From: Pseudonocardia endophytica
GTDB taxonomy: Bacteria; Actinomycetota; Actinomycetes; Mycobacteriales; Pseudonocardiaceae
Direction: 5' to 3'
Length of the DNA: 64,000 nucleotides
Assembly (NCBI RefSeq): GCF_004339565.1
Contig: NZ_SMFZ01000001.1
Span: forward strand, 744,001 to 808,000
In this document: piece by piece, positions 43,159 through 51,809 of the stretch
Numbering within the stretch: the stretch's first letter is position 1
How the letters are laid out: every line of letters starts with the position of its first letter
Made by a program: the position numbers and the translations under genes
The notes under the pieces: model-generated
Told to the model about the DNA's origin: nothing
Databases searched by the model: none
The model's input: the letters and a program-made list of their open reading frames with translations, nothing else

Positions 43159-43725
43159 CTACACGTGGCCGGTCGTGAATCCCATGATCTCGGTGCGCCA
43201 GTCCTGGTACTGCTTGGCCGTGACCGTCTCGGCCTGCTCGTGGGTCCGGCTGGCGGACGTCGCGCCGATCGCGTGGGCGACGACGTCGGCGTCGTTGCGG
43301 GCCCCGGAGATGATGCTGACCTCGACCTGGCGGTCGCCGGTCTCGGCGCGCACGGCGTGCGCCAGCACGTGCAGGAGCGCCAGGCGGGAGCTCCGGTCGT
43401 CCGGGAGTGCGAGGTCGCCGCGGACCGAGCTCCCGGAGACGATCACGACGTGCGCGCCGGGGTTCAGCGCGGGCAGCACGCGTTCGGTGAACGTGTACCG
43501 GCTGATCAGGCCGGCGGACAGGAACGAGCGCACGCGTCCGACGAGGTTGTCGCCCTCGGGCTCCACGAACACCGGGAGCTGGATGTAGTGGTCCAGGCCG
43601 GAGAGATCGGCGCCGTCGAGGTCCGTGACCACCGAGGCGGTGACCACGTCGATCCCCTGCTCGGCGAGTACGGCGGCCACCGCGACCACCCGGTCCTGCG
43701 ATCCCGTCACCAGTGCGCGCGCCAT
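43159..43725 (-). CDS. Short SDR-like (Rossmann-fold) protein
   Basis: A 188-residue protein with a Rossmann-like beginning (MARALVTGSQDRVVAVAAVLAEQG) and the SDR-like segment AHVVIVSGSSVRGDL, but no TGxxxGxG or YxxxK motif in its normal form. It may bind a nucleotide without being a classical dehydrogenase. GTG 43734 upstream is an alternative start. It lies opposite and beyond dtd and close to the PHA locus; similar small proteins often accompany actinobacterial phasin genes. Confidence 0.7.
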   Translation of the reverse strand: MARALVTGSQDRVVAVAAVLAEQGIDVVTASVVTDLDGADLSGLDHYIQLPVFVEPEGDNLVGRVRSFLSAGLISRYTFTERVLPALNPGAHVVIVSGSSVRGDLALPDDRSSRLALLHVLAHAVRAETGDRQVEVSIISGARNDADVVAHAIGATSASRTHEQAETVTAKQYQDWRTEIMGFTTGHV

Positions 43726-43775
43726 GGCGGTCACCCTAGGCGACCGGCGGTGATCCGATACCCCCGAACAGGGAA

Positions 43776-43808
43776 ACGGCCCCGCCCGAGATCGTCGGGC
43801 GGGGCCGT
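43776..43808. terminator. Strong hairpin terminator after the phasin gene
   Basis: ACGGCCCCGCCCGA pairs perfectly with TCGGGCGGGGCCGT (14-bp stem, 5-nt loop GATCG), 36 nt beyond the phasin stop on the minus strand. Confidence 0.88.
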
Positions 43809-43844
43809 CGTCCGCTGCTGTGCCTCACCGGGGAGGCGGCGGCA

Positions 43845-44237
43845 TCACTTGGAGGCGCTGCTCCGGGTGTTACGGACCTTCTCGGCGGCCGAGTCGGTCG
43901 CCTTCGCGGTGGCGTCACCGGCACGCTCGGCGTTGTGCACGGCGTTGTCGGTCACCTGCTCCGCGACCTTGGCGGCCTGGTCGGTCCAGGTGTCGACGGC
44001 GTGCTGGCCGGCACCGACGACGGTCTTGGCGAACTCACGCTGCTGGCCGAGGACCTGCTCGGCGAAGTCGAACACGCGGTCCACGGCGACACCGGAGTCC
44101 GGGAACTGCGGACGGCCGTGGCCGGTGAACTGGGAGGCGAGACCCTGCCAGGTCTCGGCCCAGCTGCGGACCGACTCGGCGAGCACGTCCTGCGAGCGCT
44201 TGGTGATGTCGACGAACTGGTCGGTGGACGAGGTCAT
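43845..44237 (-). CDS. Phasin-like PHA granule protein
   Basis: A 130-residue amphipathic, all-helical protein (VDITKRSQDVLAESVRSWAETWQGLASQF, then an EQVLGQQREFAKTVV heptad-like stretch) with an Ala/Lys/Thr-rich C-terminal tail resembling PhaF/histone-like tails. Such proteins coat PHA granules. The ATG at 44237 has AGGAGGAG upstream. It belongs to the phaC neighbourhood with the XRE regulator between them. Confidence 0.85.
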   Translation of the reverse strand: MTSSTDQFVDITKRSQDVLAESVRSWAETWQGLASQFTGHGRPQFPDSGVAVDRVFDFAEQVLGQQREFAKTVVGAGQHAVDTWTDQAAKVAEQVTDNAVHNAERAGDATAKATDSAAEKVRNTRSSASK

Positions 44238-44357
44238 CGTCTCTCCTCCTTCGTGGCGGACCGGGATCGCGATGTCTGTCGCGACGTCTGCCTGAAAAAC
44301 TACGCGGCGTGCGTTAACTATGTCAAGCACGCGGCGGGAGGGAGCGGATGACCTGGC

Positions 44358-44813
44358 TCACGCCCCCGACGGGGCGCGGTCCACGAAGCTGCGGTACACG
44401 CCGATCAGCGCCTTCTTCTGCTCGTCCGAGAGACGCTCGTCGGCGCGGATGGCCGCTTCCGTCCCGCCCGGCCCCGTGGCCACCCGCTCCTCCGGGGCCG
44501 CGTGCCCGTCGTCCTCGCGGTCCGGCGACGCCCAGCCGGCCTGGCTGAGCATCTGGTCGGTGGACAGCTGCAGCGCGTCCGCGATGGACCGCAACACCTT
44601 CAACGACGGCTGGTGCAGCCCGCGCTCGACCTGGCTCAGATAGGCATTGGAGACGCTGGTCATCGACGCCATCTCGCGCAGCGACAGCTTGGCCATCTGC
44701 CGTTGCGCACGGATGAACCCGCCGAGCGCGTTCGACAACGCCGCCTCGGCCGGGTTCCGCCGCTCGGACCGGCCCGCGCCGGGCGCGGATCCGTTCCGCT
44801 CCGACCTACTCAT
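44358..44813 (-). CDS. XRE family regulator at the PHA locus
   Basis: A 151-residue protein. The HTH_3 domain (residues about 28-82) has LSLREMASMTSVSNAYLSQVERGLHQPSLKVLRSIADAL, a textbook XRE fold. The C-terminal half is acidic and ends in LSDEQKKALIGVYRSFV. Location between phaC and phasin suggests control of PHA genes. Upstream in-frame starts exist, but ATG 44813 gives the usual N-terminus. Confidence 0.85.
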   Translation of the reverse strand: MSRSERNGSAPGAGRSERRNPAEAALSNALGGFIRAQRQMAKLSLREMASMTSVSNAYLSQVERGLHQPSLKVLRSIADALQLSTDQMLSQAGWASPDREDDGHAAPEERVATGPGGTEAAIRADERLSDEQKKALIGVYRSFVDRAPSGA

Positions 44814-44981
44814 GACGACCGCCCCGGCAGATCCGGGACGCACGGGAAGGTGCGCATCGCGCCATTGTCCACTCGCGGCAAGTCCCGTGCCGTGAGCAAC
44901 CGGCCACGGCGTGCCGCAGCCGCGGCCGACCGGTCCCGCCCGGCGCGGTCCGGCGCGGTCCGTCCGGTCGGCGAGCCTCGC

Positions 44982-46769
44982 TCAGCGCGCGAACACGTAC
45001 CGCCCCGGCGCGGGTTCCAGCGGCGGGTGGTTCGCACTGCCGACCTTCTTCGGCGCGGCGACCTGCTTGCCGGCGTGCTCACCGATCCACGGCGCCCAGT
45101 CCTCCCACCAGGAGGCCTTCTGCTCGTTCGCGTCGTCACGCCAGTCGTCGGCGTTCTCCGGGAGGTCGGCCGTCTCGGAGAACCAGTGCTTCGACTTCGG
45201 CGACGGCGGGTTCACCACGCCCGCGATGTGCCCGGAGTTCGAGAGCACGAAGCGGACCGTGCCGCCGATCTTCGACGCCCCCTTGTAGACACCCTTCCAC
45301 GGCGCGATGTGGTCCGACTCGGCCGTGATCACGTAGGTGTCCTGGCGGATGTCGGCGACGTCGAGCCGCTCCCCCGCGAGCTCGAACTTGCCCTCGGCGA
45401 ACCGGTTCTCCAGGTAGAGGGCCTGCAGGTACTCGACCTGCATCGCGGCTGGCATCCGGGTCGAGTCGGAGTTCCAGGTCAGCATGTCGAACGGCTTCGG
45501 GTCCTCGCCGAGCATCCAGTCGTTGACCACGTAGTTCCACACCAGGTCGGTGGAGCGCAGCAGGTCGAACGTGGTCTTCATGCTCTCCGCGGGCAGGTAG
45601 CCGTCCTTGCGCATGGACAGCTCCATCCGGTCCACCGTCTTCTCGTCGGTGAACACGCCGAGCTGACCGGGCGTGGAGAAGTCGAGCAGCGTGTTCATCA
45701 GCGTCAGCGAGTTGACCCGCTGGTCACCGCGGGCGTTCAGCCACGCGACCGTCGCCGAGGACAGCGTGCCGCCGAGGCAGAGCCCCGCCACGTTGACCTT
45801 CTCCGCGCCGGTGATCTCCTGGACCACGTCCAGCGCGGCGAGCGGGCCCTCCTGCATGTAGTCCGCGAACGTGACGTCGCGCAGGCTCGAGTCCGGGTTG
45901 CGGTAGCTGAGCATGAACACGGTGTGGCCGTGCTGCACCGCCCACTCCACCAGCGACTTCTCCGGCGCGAGATCCATGATGTAGTACTTGTTGATCCACG
46001 GCGGGCTCATCAGCAGCGGGATCTCGTGGACCTTGCCCGTCTGTGGCTCGTACTGGATGAGCTCGACCAGCCGGTTCCGGTAGACGACCTGACCGGGCGT
46101 CACGCCGAGGTCCTTGCCGACGACGAAGTCGCCCGGCGTCGTCTGGCGCGGCATGCCGTTGTTCTGGACGACGTCGCGCAGCATGTTCCGCGCGCCGCGC
46201 ACGATGTTCAGCCCACCGGTCTCGACGATCTTCTTCGGCCACGCGGGGTTCGTCCAGATCGAGTTCGACGGGGCCAGCGCCTCGATCGTCTGGCCGACCA
46301 GGAAGTCCAGCTTGCGGCGCGCGACGTCGGAGACCTTCGCCGCCGCGGACAGCTCCTGCAGGCGGTCGGCCAGCAGCGCGTGCTCCTGGCGGGCGAGGTA
46401 GTACCAGGCGTTCCGCTCCCACGCCGGGTCGCTGTAGCGCTTGTCCTTCTCCGGGAGCGACGCCGGCCCGTTCGCGGTCGCGCCGACGGCCCGCTGGGCC
46501 GCCGCGGCCACGGCCCGTGCCGAGTCGGTGCCGAAGCCGAACCCGGCGCGCAGCACGGCCATCGGGTCGCCGGCCAGCGCGCGGGCCGCCTCGCCGAGCG
46601 CGTCACCGATGCCGAGCGGATCGCGCTTCGCGGTGGCGGTCTGCGGATCGGCGAGCTCGCGCAGGTCCTCGATCAGGCTGGTGGCCTGACGGCGGAGGAC
46701 CTCGACGGGCGCGGCGCCGTCGCCGTCGTCGTTCGGGTCGGTGGTCGCTGCGGGCACGTCTCTACTCAC
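44982..46769 (-). CDS. phaC: Class I poly(3-hydroxyalkanoate) synthase PhaC
   Basis: Polymerises hydroxyacyl-CoA into PHA. The 595-residue length and N-terminal PhaC_N domain fit class I. The catalytic triad is intact: Cys331 in AGLCLGG, Asp486 in ESDHIAPWKG and His514 in NSGHIAGVVNPP. MSPPWINKYYIMDL and the C-terminal WWEDWAPWI are family hallmarks. The start is GTG with AGGA upstream. Divergent from a PhaC-like hydrolase across a 260-bp promoter region with palindromes. Confidence 0.95.
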   Translation of the reverse strand: MSRDVPAATTDPNDDGDGAAPVEVLRRQATSLIEDLRELADPQTATAKRDPLGIGDALGEAARALAGDPMAVLRAGFGFGTDSARAVAAAAQRAVGATANGPASLPEKDKRYSDPAWERNAWYYLARQEHALLADRLQELSAAAKVSDVARRKLDFLVGQTIEALAPSNSIWTNPAWPKKIVETGGLNIVRGARNMLRDVVQNNGMPRQTTPGDFVVGKDLGVTPGQVVYRNRLVELIQYEPQTGKVHEIPLLMSPPWINKYYIMDLAPEKSLVEWAVQHGHTVFMLSYRNPDSSLRDVTFADYMQEGPLAALDVVQEITGAEKVNVAGLCLGGTLSSATVAWLNARGDQRVNSLTLMNTLLDFSTPGQLGVFTDEKTVDRMELSMRKDGYLPAESMKTTFDLLRSTDLVWNYVVNDWMLGEDPKPFDMLTWNSDSTRMPAAMQVEYLQALYLENRFAEGKFELAGERLDVADIRQDTYVITAESDHIAPWKGVYKGASKIGGTVRFVLSNSGHIAGVVNPPSPKSKHWFSETADLPENADDWRDDANEQKASWWEDWAPWIGEHAGKQVAAPKKVGSANHPPLEPAPGRYVFAR

Positions 46770-46930
46770 TCCTGTGTCGGACGGATGGTGCCGGTCCGTG
46801 ACGGGCGGGCCGCGTTGTGCGCGGGCCCGCGCATCGGTGAGGCCATGGTGACGGGGTACTCACCGGTAGGCAGCGTCTGAGAAAAAATCGGGCGTGTAAC
46901 CCCTGCCACCTGCGCTTGGTGGAGCAAGCA

Positions 46931-46988
46931 CTACCCGTGGGTAGGTTTCGACTTGCTTGGCATCCCGATCACGACCTACCGTTCGGTA
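46931..46988. promoter_or_regulatory. Two operator-like palindromes between divergent PHA genes
   Basis: CTACCCGTGGGTAG (46931-46944) is a palindrome with 6-bp arms and TACCGTTCGGTA (46977-46988) one with 5-bp arms; their half sites share TACC. A hairpin-like GCTTG-GTGGAG-CAAGC overlaps the first on its left. They sit in the middle of the only non-coding region between phaC and the 47030 gene, 42-100 bp before the latter, so a dimeric repressor (TetR type) is expected to bind here. Confidence 0.55.
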
Positions 46989-47029
46989 ACTCGGGTCGTC
47001 CCGGGTCATCAACGTCGATGGGAGATGCC

Positions 47030-48394
47030 ATGAGCACGGCGATGCGATCACCCGCACGTCCCGCTCGTTCCGGTGGACCGCGCGTCGTCGCGGACGCACC
47101 CACCGTCGACCACACCCCCGGTCAGCCCGTCGGCACCACCGACGCCTGGCGGTACCTGCTCTCGTACAACGCCACCAACGCCTCGAAGGTCGCGAACGAG
47201 GTCTCCCGTGCCACGGGTGCGGCATGGCTCGACGCCGTCCAGCGGATCGGCCGCCCGTTCGACGCGGTGCGGCGCGGGATGCTCTGGTGGTCGACCATGG
47301 CCGACCGCAGGGAGCCGACATGGCACCTGCAGAACGAGGTCGTGCTGTCCACGCCGTTCGCGGCGCTGCGCGACTTCACCGAGGAGGCCCACCGCGACGA
47401 CGACGTCGTCCCCACGATCGTCCTGCCCCCGCAGGCCGGGCACTCCTCGACGGTCGTCGACTACTCGCCGCAGCAGAGCCAGATCGCGATGATCCGGGCG
47501 TCCGGGCTCACGCGGGTCTACGCGCTCGAGTGGAAGCCGGCCACGGTCGCGTCGAAGAACACGACCGTCGACGACTACCTGACCGTGATCGACCGCTCGA
47601 TCCGGCGGATGGGCGGCAAGGCCAACGTCGTCGGCGACTGCCAGGGCGGGTGGCTCGCCGCCATCTACGCGGCGCTGTACCCGGAGCGGGTCAACACGCT
47701 GACGCTCGCCGGGGCCCCGATCGACTTCCACGCCGGCGAGTCGGTGATCTCGGCGACGACGAAGGTCACCGCCGGGACGATGGGCATGGCGCCGTACAAG
47801 GCGCTGGTCGCGATGAACGGCGGCAACATGTCCGGCCGGGCGGTGCTGTCGAACTTCATCGGCATCCAGCCGCAGTCCGAGGTGTCCCGGCAGCTGCAGC
47901 TGCTCGAGAACATCGACGACCCGACGCACGTCGAGCGGTACCGGGTGTTCGAGGACTGGTTCAAGTACACCCAGGACGTCCCCGGCGCGTTCTACCTGTG
48001 GCTGGTCGAGAACCTGTTCTGGAAGAACAAGCTGATCACCGGTGAGCTGGAGATCGGCGGGCGCCGCGTGGACATGGGCGCCATCACCTGCCCGGTGCTG
48101 CTGCTGGCCGGCTCGACCGACCACATCACGCCGCCGCCGCAGATGTTCGCGGCAGCCGACGTGGTGGGCACTCCGGCGAAGGACATCACGACGCGGACCG
48201 CCACCGGAGGGCACCTCGGCCTGTTCATGGGCCGCGACGCGCTGCGCCACGACTGGCCGCCGCTGATGGAGATCGTCTACGGGCACTCGGGGCCGGCCGC
48301 GACCGAGGACCGGAGCGGCAAGGCGAGCCGCCGCCGGAACAGCGTCCGGGCCGTCGAGGACCCGCGGAACACGCCGCGCGTTCCCGCACCGTAG
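47030..48394 (+). CDS. PhaC-like alpha/beta hydrolase with Cys nucleophile
   Basis: A 454-residue protein. The elbow VGDCQGGWLAAIYAAL places Cys204 at the nucleophile position; Asp364 (AGSTDHITPP) and His395 (TGGHLGLF) complete a PHA-synthase/depolymerase-type triad. The N-terminal half differs from PhaC and the YVWxRxNP region is absent, so a DUF3141-like or PHB-depolymerase-like role is possible. It is divergently transcribed from phaC with shared operators. The C-terminal about 35 residues are basic and disordered. ATG with GGGAG upstream. Confidence 0.82.
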   Translation: MSTAMRSPARPARSGGPRVVADAPTVDHTPGQPVGTTDAWRYLLSYNATNASKVANEVSRATGAAWLDAVQRIGRPFDAVRRGMLWWSTMADRREPTWHLQNEVVLSTPFAALRDFTEEAHRDDDVVPTIVLPPQAGHSSTVVDYSPQQSQIAMIRASGLTRVYALEWKPATVASKNTTVDDYLTVIDRSIRRMGGKANVVGDCQGGWLAAIYAALYPERVNTLTLAGAPIDFHAGESVISATTKVTAGTMGMAPYKALVAMNGGNMSGRAVLSNFIGIQPQSEVSRQLQLLENIDDPTHVERYRVFEDWFKYTQDVPGAFYLWLVENLFWKNKLITGELEIGGRRVDMGAITCPVLLLAGSTDHITPPPQMFAAADVVGTPAKDITTRTATGGHLGLFMGRDALRHDWPPLMEIVYGHSGPAATEDRSGKASRRRNSVRAVEDPRNTPRVPAP

Positions 48395-48468
48395 AGGGCC
48401 TGCGCCACCTCTCGTGACGAGTGTCACCCGGTTCGTCGGTGGTGAACGCCCCGACGGGCCGGGTCGGC

Positions 48469-48495
48469 GGGAACGATTCTCGAATCGTTCGCGTT
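48469..48495 (+). promoter_or_regulatory. Candidate ECF-sigma (SigE/SigH-type) promoter for the group-2 sigma gene
   Basis: GGGAAC (48469-48474) and CGTTGA (GTT at 48493-48495) are separated by about 18 nt, matching the GGAAC-N16-18-GTT consensus of actinobacterial SigE/SigH/SigR. It overlaps a palindrome GAACGATTC-TC-GAATCGTTC (48471-48490). In mycobacteria sigB has such a promoter, which supports the call. Confidence 0.5.
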
Positions 48496-48570
48496 GACCA
48501 CTCATAGGGCCGAGCGGCCACGGGTACGCACCAGATACCCGCCGCGCCCGAGCAGGGGAGGAACGCACGC

Positions 48571-49758
48571 ATGACGGTGACCATGACCGCCGCGGCCGTC
48601 GAGACGGTCGACACCCCGACCGGCGACGACGCCGTCGCACAGACCATCCCGGGTCCCCGCACCGGGAGCACCAGCCGTACCACCAGGAAGGCCCGCACCC
48701 GCCGCACGTCGCAGCCCGCTGCGGACACCGACGACGGTGACACTACCGACACCGACGCCTCCGGCGCCACGACCGATACCGGAGCGTTGTCCGCCGGGGC
48801 GGCCGCGGCCGTCGCGGAGGACCTGGACGCCCAGAGCCCGGCCGCGGACCTCGTCCGCGTCTACCTGAACGGGATCGGCAAGCGGGCGCTGCTGACCGCC
48901 GCGCAGGAGGTCGAGCTCGCCAGGCGCGTCGAGGCAGGCGTGTTCGCCCAGCACCGGCTGGACACCGCCGACGCCGAGGGCGACGAGCTGGACGCCCGGT
49001 ACCGGCGCGACCTGCGCGCGGTCGTCCGGGACGGCGCGCTGGCCAAGAACCACCTGCTGGAGGCGAACCTCCGGCTCGTCGTGTCCCTGGCCAAGCGCTA
49101 CACGGGCCGCGGGATGCCGCTGCTGGACCTGATCCAGGAGGGCAACCTGGGCCTGATCCGCGCGGTGGAGAAGTTCGACTACACCAAGGGCTTCAAGTTC
49201 TCCACGTACGCCACGTGGTGGATCCGCCAGGCCATCACGCGCGGCATGGCCGACCAGGCCCGCACGATCCGGCTGCCGGTCCATCTCGTCGAGCAGGTGA
49301 ACAAGCTGGCCCGGATCAAGCGGGACATGCACCAGCGTCTCGGCCGCGAGCCGAACGACGCCGAGCTGGCCGAGGAGTCGGGCATCCCCGAGCACAAGAT
49401 CTCGGACCTGCTCGACCACGCGCGTGACCCGGTGAGCCTGGACATGCCCGTCGGCTCCGAGGAGGAGGCCCCGCTCGGGGACTTCATCGAGGACGCCGAG
49501 GCGACCGACGCCGAGAACACGGTGATCTCGACGCTGCTGCACGACGACCTCCGCCGCGTGCTCGCCACGCTGGAGGACCGCGAGCAGGCCGTGATCCGGA
49601 TGCGCTTCGGTCTCGACGACGGCCAGCCGCACACGCTCGACCAGATCGGCAAGCGCTACGGGCTGTCCCGCGAGCGCGTCCGCCAGATCGAGCGCGAGGT
49701 GATGGCGAAGCTGCGCGTCGGCGAGCGCGCGGACAAGCTGCGCGCCTACGCGAGCTGA
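48571..49758 (+). CDS. sigB: RNA polymerase sigma factor, group 2 (SigB/HrdB-like)
   Basis: A 395-residue sigma-70 protein with regions 1.2-4.2: [27 protein letters not shown], the 2.3/2.4 segment [23 protein letters not shown], and [25 protein letters not shown] as the -35 HTH. The first about 85 residues are acidic and Thr-rich, much shorter than in a primary SigA, and region 1.1 is lacking, so this is probably the stress/stationary SigB. ATG has AGGGGAGG upstream. A hairpin terminator follows. Confidence 0.92.
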   Translation: MTVTMTAAAVETVDTPTGDDAVAQTIPGPRTGSTSRTTRKARTRRTSQPAADTDDGDTTDTDASGATTDTGALSAGAAAAVAEDLDAQSPAADLVRVYLNGIGKRALLTAAQEVELARRVEAGVFAQHRLDTADAEGDELDARYRRDLRAVVRDGALAKNHLLEANLRLVVSLAKRYTGRGMPLLDLIQEGNLGLIRAVEKFDYTKGFKFSTYATWWIRQAITRGMADQARTIRLPVHLVEQVNKLARIKRDMHQRLGREPNDAELAEESGIPEHKISDLLDHARDPVSLDMPVGSEEEAPLGDFIEDAEATDAENTVISTLLHDDLRRVLATLEDREQAVIRMRFGLDDGQPHTLDQIGKRYGLSRERVRQIEREVMAKLRVGERADKLRAYAS

Positions 49759-49770
49759 GCACCGAGCCGT

Positions 49771-49802
49771 CGCGCACATCTCGTGATCACGGGGTGTGCG
49801 CG
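49771..49802 (+). terminator. Terminator-like palindrome after the sigma gene
   Basis: CGCGCACA (49771-49778) pairs with TGTGCGCG (49795-49802) and encloses the palindrome GTGATCAC. It begins 13 nt after the sigma-factor stop and ends 14 nt before the -10 of the next gene. Confidence 0.6.
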
Positions 49803-49828
49803 GCGGCTTGTTTGCCTAGGGTCGGGGC

Positions 49829-50362
49829 ATGACCGGTTCCGTCGCGCACGACAACCCCACCCCCGGCCCGGTCCCCGCCGACCAGATGCGCCAGGTACTC
49901 GGCCAGTTCGCCTCCGGCGTGGTCGTGGTGACCGCGGTCGGGCCGGACGGGCCGGTCGGGTTCACGTGTCAGTCGTTCTCGTCGCTGTCCCTGGACCCGC
50001 CGCTGGTCAGCTTCTCGCCAGCGCGGACGTCGTCGACGTGGCCGAAGCTGCGTGACATCGGCGCGTTCTGCGTGAACGTGCTGGCCGAGGACCACGAGCA
50101 CCACAGCAACGGGTTCGCCCGCTCCGGCGTGGACAAGTTCGCCGGGGTCGACTGGGATCCGTCCCGGACCGGGAAGCACCCGGTGCTGCCGGGCGTCCCG
50201 GCCTGGATCGACTGCGAGCTCTGGGCCGAGTACGACGGCGGCGACCACACGATCGTCGCCGGCCGCGTGCTCGACCTGGGCGCCGACCCGGCGCGGGTGC
50301 CGCTGCTGTTCCACCAGGGCAGCTACGGGCTGACCCGCCCCGAACCGGAGGAGGACTCGTGA
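49829..50362 (+). CDS. Flavin reductase family protein (FMN-binding split barrel)
   Basis: A 177-residue protein. The FMN/flavin reductase signature GFTCQSFSSLSLDPPLVSF is followed by FCVNVLAEDHEH and DHTIVAGRVLDLG. Enzymes of this family supply FMNH2 to monooxygenases. TAGGGT lies 6 nt before the ATG, a leaderless arrangement. Downstream, a 77-bp repeat separates it from an NADPH-dependent FMN reductase gene with which it was apparently once overlapping. Confidence 0.9.
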   Translation: MTGSVAHDNPTPGPVPADQMRQVLGQFASGVVVVTAVGPDGPVGFTCQSFSSLSLDPPLVSFSPARTSSTWPKLRDIGAFCVNVLAEDHEHHSNGFARSGVDKFAGVDWDPSRTGKHPVLPGVPAWIDCELWAEYDGGDHTIVAGRVLDLGADPARVPLLFHQGSYGLTRPEPEEDS

Positions 50363-50440
50363 GCGAGCTTGCGAGCTCAGCATCAGACACAGCAGTGCCG
50401 CGAACGCGGCCGACGAGCGCCAGCGAGGAGGACTCGTGAG
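50348..50440 (+). repeat. 77-bp insertion flanked by a 16-bp direct repeat, carrying an extra start codon
   Basis: GAGGAGGACTCGTGAG occurs at 50348-50363 and again at 50425-50440. The first copy holds the flavin-reductase TGA, the second the GTG of the next gene; both contain a GTGA stop/start overlap. The intervening DNA begins GTGAGCGAGCTTGCGAGCTC, nearly the same as the first 20 bases of cobIJ (17284), and ends with GCCGACGAGCGCC, also at the start of xylH. Confidence 0.85.
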
Positions 50441-50975
50441 TGAGCTGACCGTCGTCGGCGTCGTGGGTGGACCGGAGGCGGGCGGGCGCACGACGACCGC
50501 CGTCTCGGCCGTGCTCGACGGCACCGGCGCCAAGGCCACGCTGCTCGAGCTGAGCGAGACGTCGCACGCGGAGATCGTCGACGCGTTCTCCCACGCGGAC
50601 GCCGTGGTGCTCGGCAGCCCGATCTACCGGGCCAGCCACACGGCGTCGCTGAAGGCCCTGCTGGAGGCGACCGAGCGCGGCAAGTGGGGCGAGAAGACCG
50701 CACCGCTGCAGGGCAAGGCCGCCGCGATCGTGCTCACCGGCGCGACCGGGCACCACTTCCTGGCCCAGAACGACCTCCGCAACGTGCTGGCCTCGTTCTT
50801 CGCCGTCCAGGTCCTGTCCCCCGGCCTGTACCTGGACCACGGCGGCTACGTCGACCGGAACACCCTGACCGACGAGTCGACGGCCATCGCCCACGCCCAC
50901 GGCGCCGCCCTGGCCGACCTCACCACCGCCGTCCGCGGCTCGGAGGCTCTCCGCAATCTGGGTCCGGTCATCTGA
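50436..50975 (+). CDS. NADPH-dependent FMN reductase (SsuE/MsuE-like)
   Basis: A 179-residue flavodoxin-like reductase. The N-terminal VVGVVGGPEAGGRTTTAVSAVL phosphate loop and AVVLGSPIYRASHTASLKALLE motif are those of the SsuE family, which reduces FMN with NADPH for two-component monooxygenases. GTG 50436 has GAGGAG 5 nt upstream. It pairs functionally with the flavin reductase upstream; no monooxygenase is adjacent. Confidence 0.9.
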   Translation: MSELTVVGVVGGPEAGGRTTTAVSAVLDGTGAKATLLELSETSHAEIVDAFSHADAVVLGSPIYRASHTASLKALLEATERGKWGEKTAPLQGKAAAIVLTGATGHHFLAQNDLRNVLASFFAVQVLSPGLYLDHGGYVDRNTLTDESTAIAHAHGAALADLTTAVRGSEALRNLGPVI

Positions 50976-50999
50976 CCCGGTTTCCGTGATCGGCGCTTC

Positions 51000-51037
51000 G
51001 GCCCGGTTCGGTGCCGTGTTCGGCACCGGACCGGGCC
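51000..51037. terminator. Long hairpin after the FMN reductase gene
   Basis: GGCCCGGTTCGGTGCC (from 51000) pairs with GGCACCGGACCGGGCC (to 51037), about 16 bp with one G-T wobble and a short loop. It lies 25 nt beyond the stop and faces the convergent TetR gene. Confidence 0.75.
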
Positions 51038-51053
51038 GACCACGACACCACGA

Positions 51054-51115
51054 GATCAGCGCATCGGTCCGGATGAGGGCCGGTACCCGCCTCGAACCGG
51101 ACCAGCCTGCTGATC
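51054..51115. repeat. Composite inverted repeat ending at the TetR stop
   Basis: GATCAGC (51054-51060) pairs with GCTGATC (51109-51115), and inside it GGTCCGG (51066-51072) pairs with CCGGACC (51097-51103), with equal-sized internal loops. It overlaps the last codon of the convergent TetR gene and follows directly on the hairpin at 51000-51037. Confidence 0.65.
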
Positions 51116-51809
51116 ATGGCTGGGGATGACCGGTCACGGCCGCCGCGGCGAGCTCGGCGTAGCGACGGGCGGTGGCCGCGTCCGGCGGGTCACCGAGCAG
51201 CAGGACCCGGTGGTAGACGGGCGCGGTCGCGGCGAGCAGCACCGTGTGCGCGTCCGTCCCCTCCACCGCGTCGCCGCGGGCGACCGCACGGTCGACCACC
51301 ACGGCGGAGCGCTCGTAGCGGTCGGCGAGGAACCGGCGCATCGCCGCGGCCGCCGGCTCCGACCGGAACGACGCGGCGATCACCGCCGCCGTCACCGAGC
51401 GCGGTGCGACCAGTGCCTCCCGGACCTCCTCGTTGATCGCCGCCAGGTCGTCGTCGAGCGATCCGGTGTCCGGCGGTGTCCACCCCTCCCCCGCTGACGA
51501 GTCCAGCGCGTCCGCGAGCAGGCCGCCGACGTCGCCCCACCGCCGGTGCAGCGTCGCCCGGTGCACGCCGGACCGGGTCGCGACGGCGTCCACGGACAGG
51601 CCGTCGAAACCCTTGTCCGTCAACACCTCCAGCGTCGCGGCCAGCGCGGCCTCGCGCACTCTCGCCGTCCGCCCGCCCGGCCGCCGGGTCCCGGGAGCCG
51701 AGCGGCCGTCGATCCCGGTGCGAGCGCCTGCGTCCGGGCCGGAGCCGGTCGACGGGGTACCGCTCGAGCCCGACGGCGCCGAGGTACGTCCGGCCGGCCC
51801 GGCGCTCAC
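51114..51809 (-). CDS. TetR family regulator cotranscribed with an ABC-F gene
   Basis: A 231-residue protein. The HTH is [39 protein letters not shown] (residues about 53-92), followed by a TetR_C ligand domain with [15 protein letters not shown]. The first about 45 residues are a Gly/Ser/Pro-rich disordered extension of unusual length. GTG 51809 overlaps the ABC-F stop (GTGA), so the regulator is the second gene of the unit and probably represses it. Confidence 0.88.
   Translation of the reverse strand: MSAGPAGRTSAPSGSSGTPSTGSGPDAGARTGIDGRSAPGTRRPGGRTARVREAALAATLEVLTDKGFDGLSVDAVATRSGVHRATLHRRWGDVGGLLADALDSSAGEGWTPPDTGSLDDDLAAINEEVREALVAPRSVTAAVIAASFRSEPAAAAMRRFLADRYERSAVVVDRAVARGDAVEGTDAHTVLLAATAPVYHRVLLLGDPPDAATARRYAELAAAAVTGHPQP

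Noticed and set aside
51690..51770. Repeat-family units in the disordered N-terminus of the TetR at 51114-51809
   Set aside because: PDAGARTG and IDGRSAPG vaguely resemble the decapeptide, but unit length and DNA identity do not hold up.
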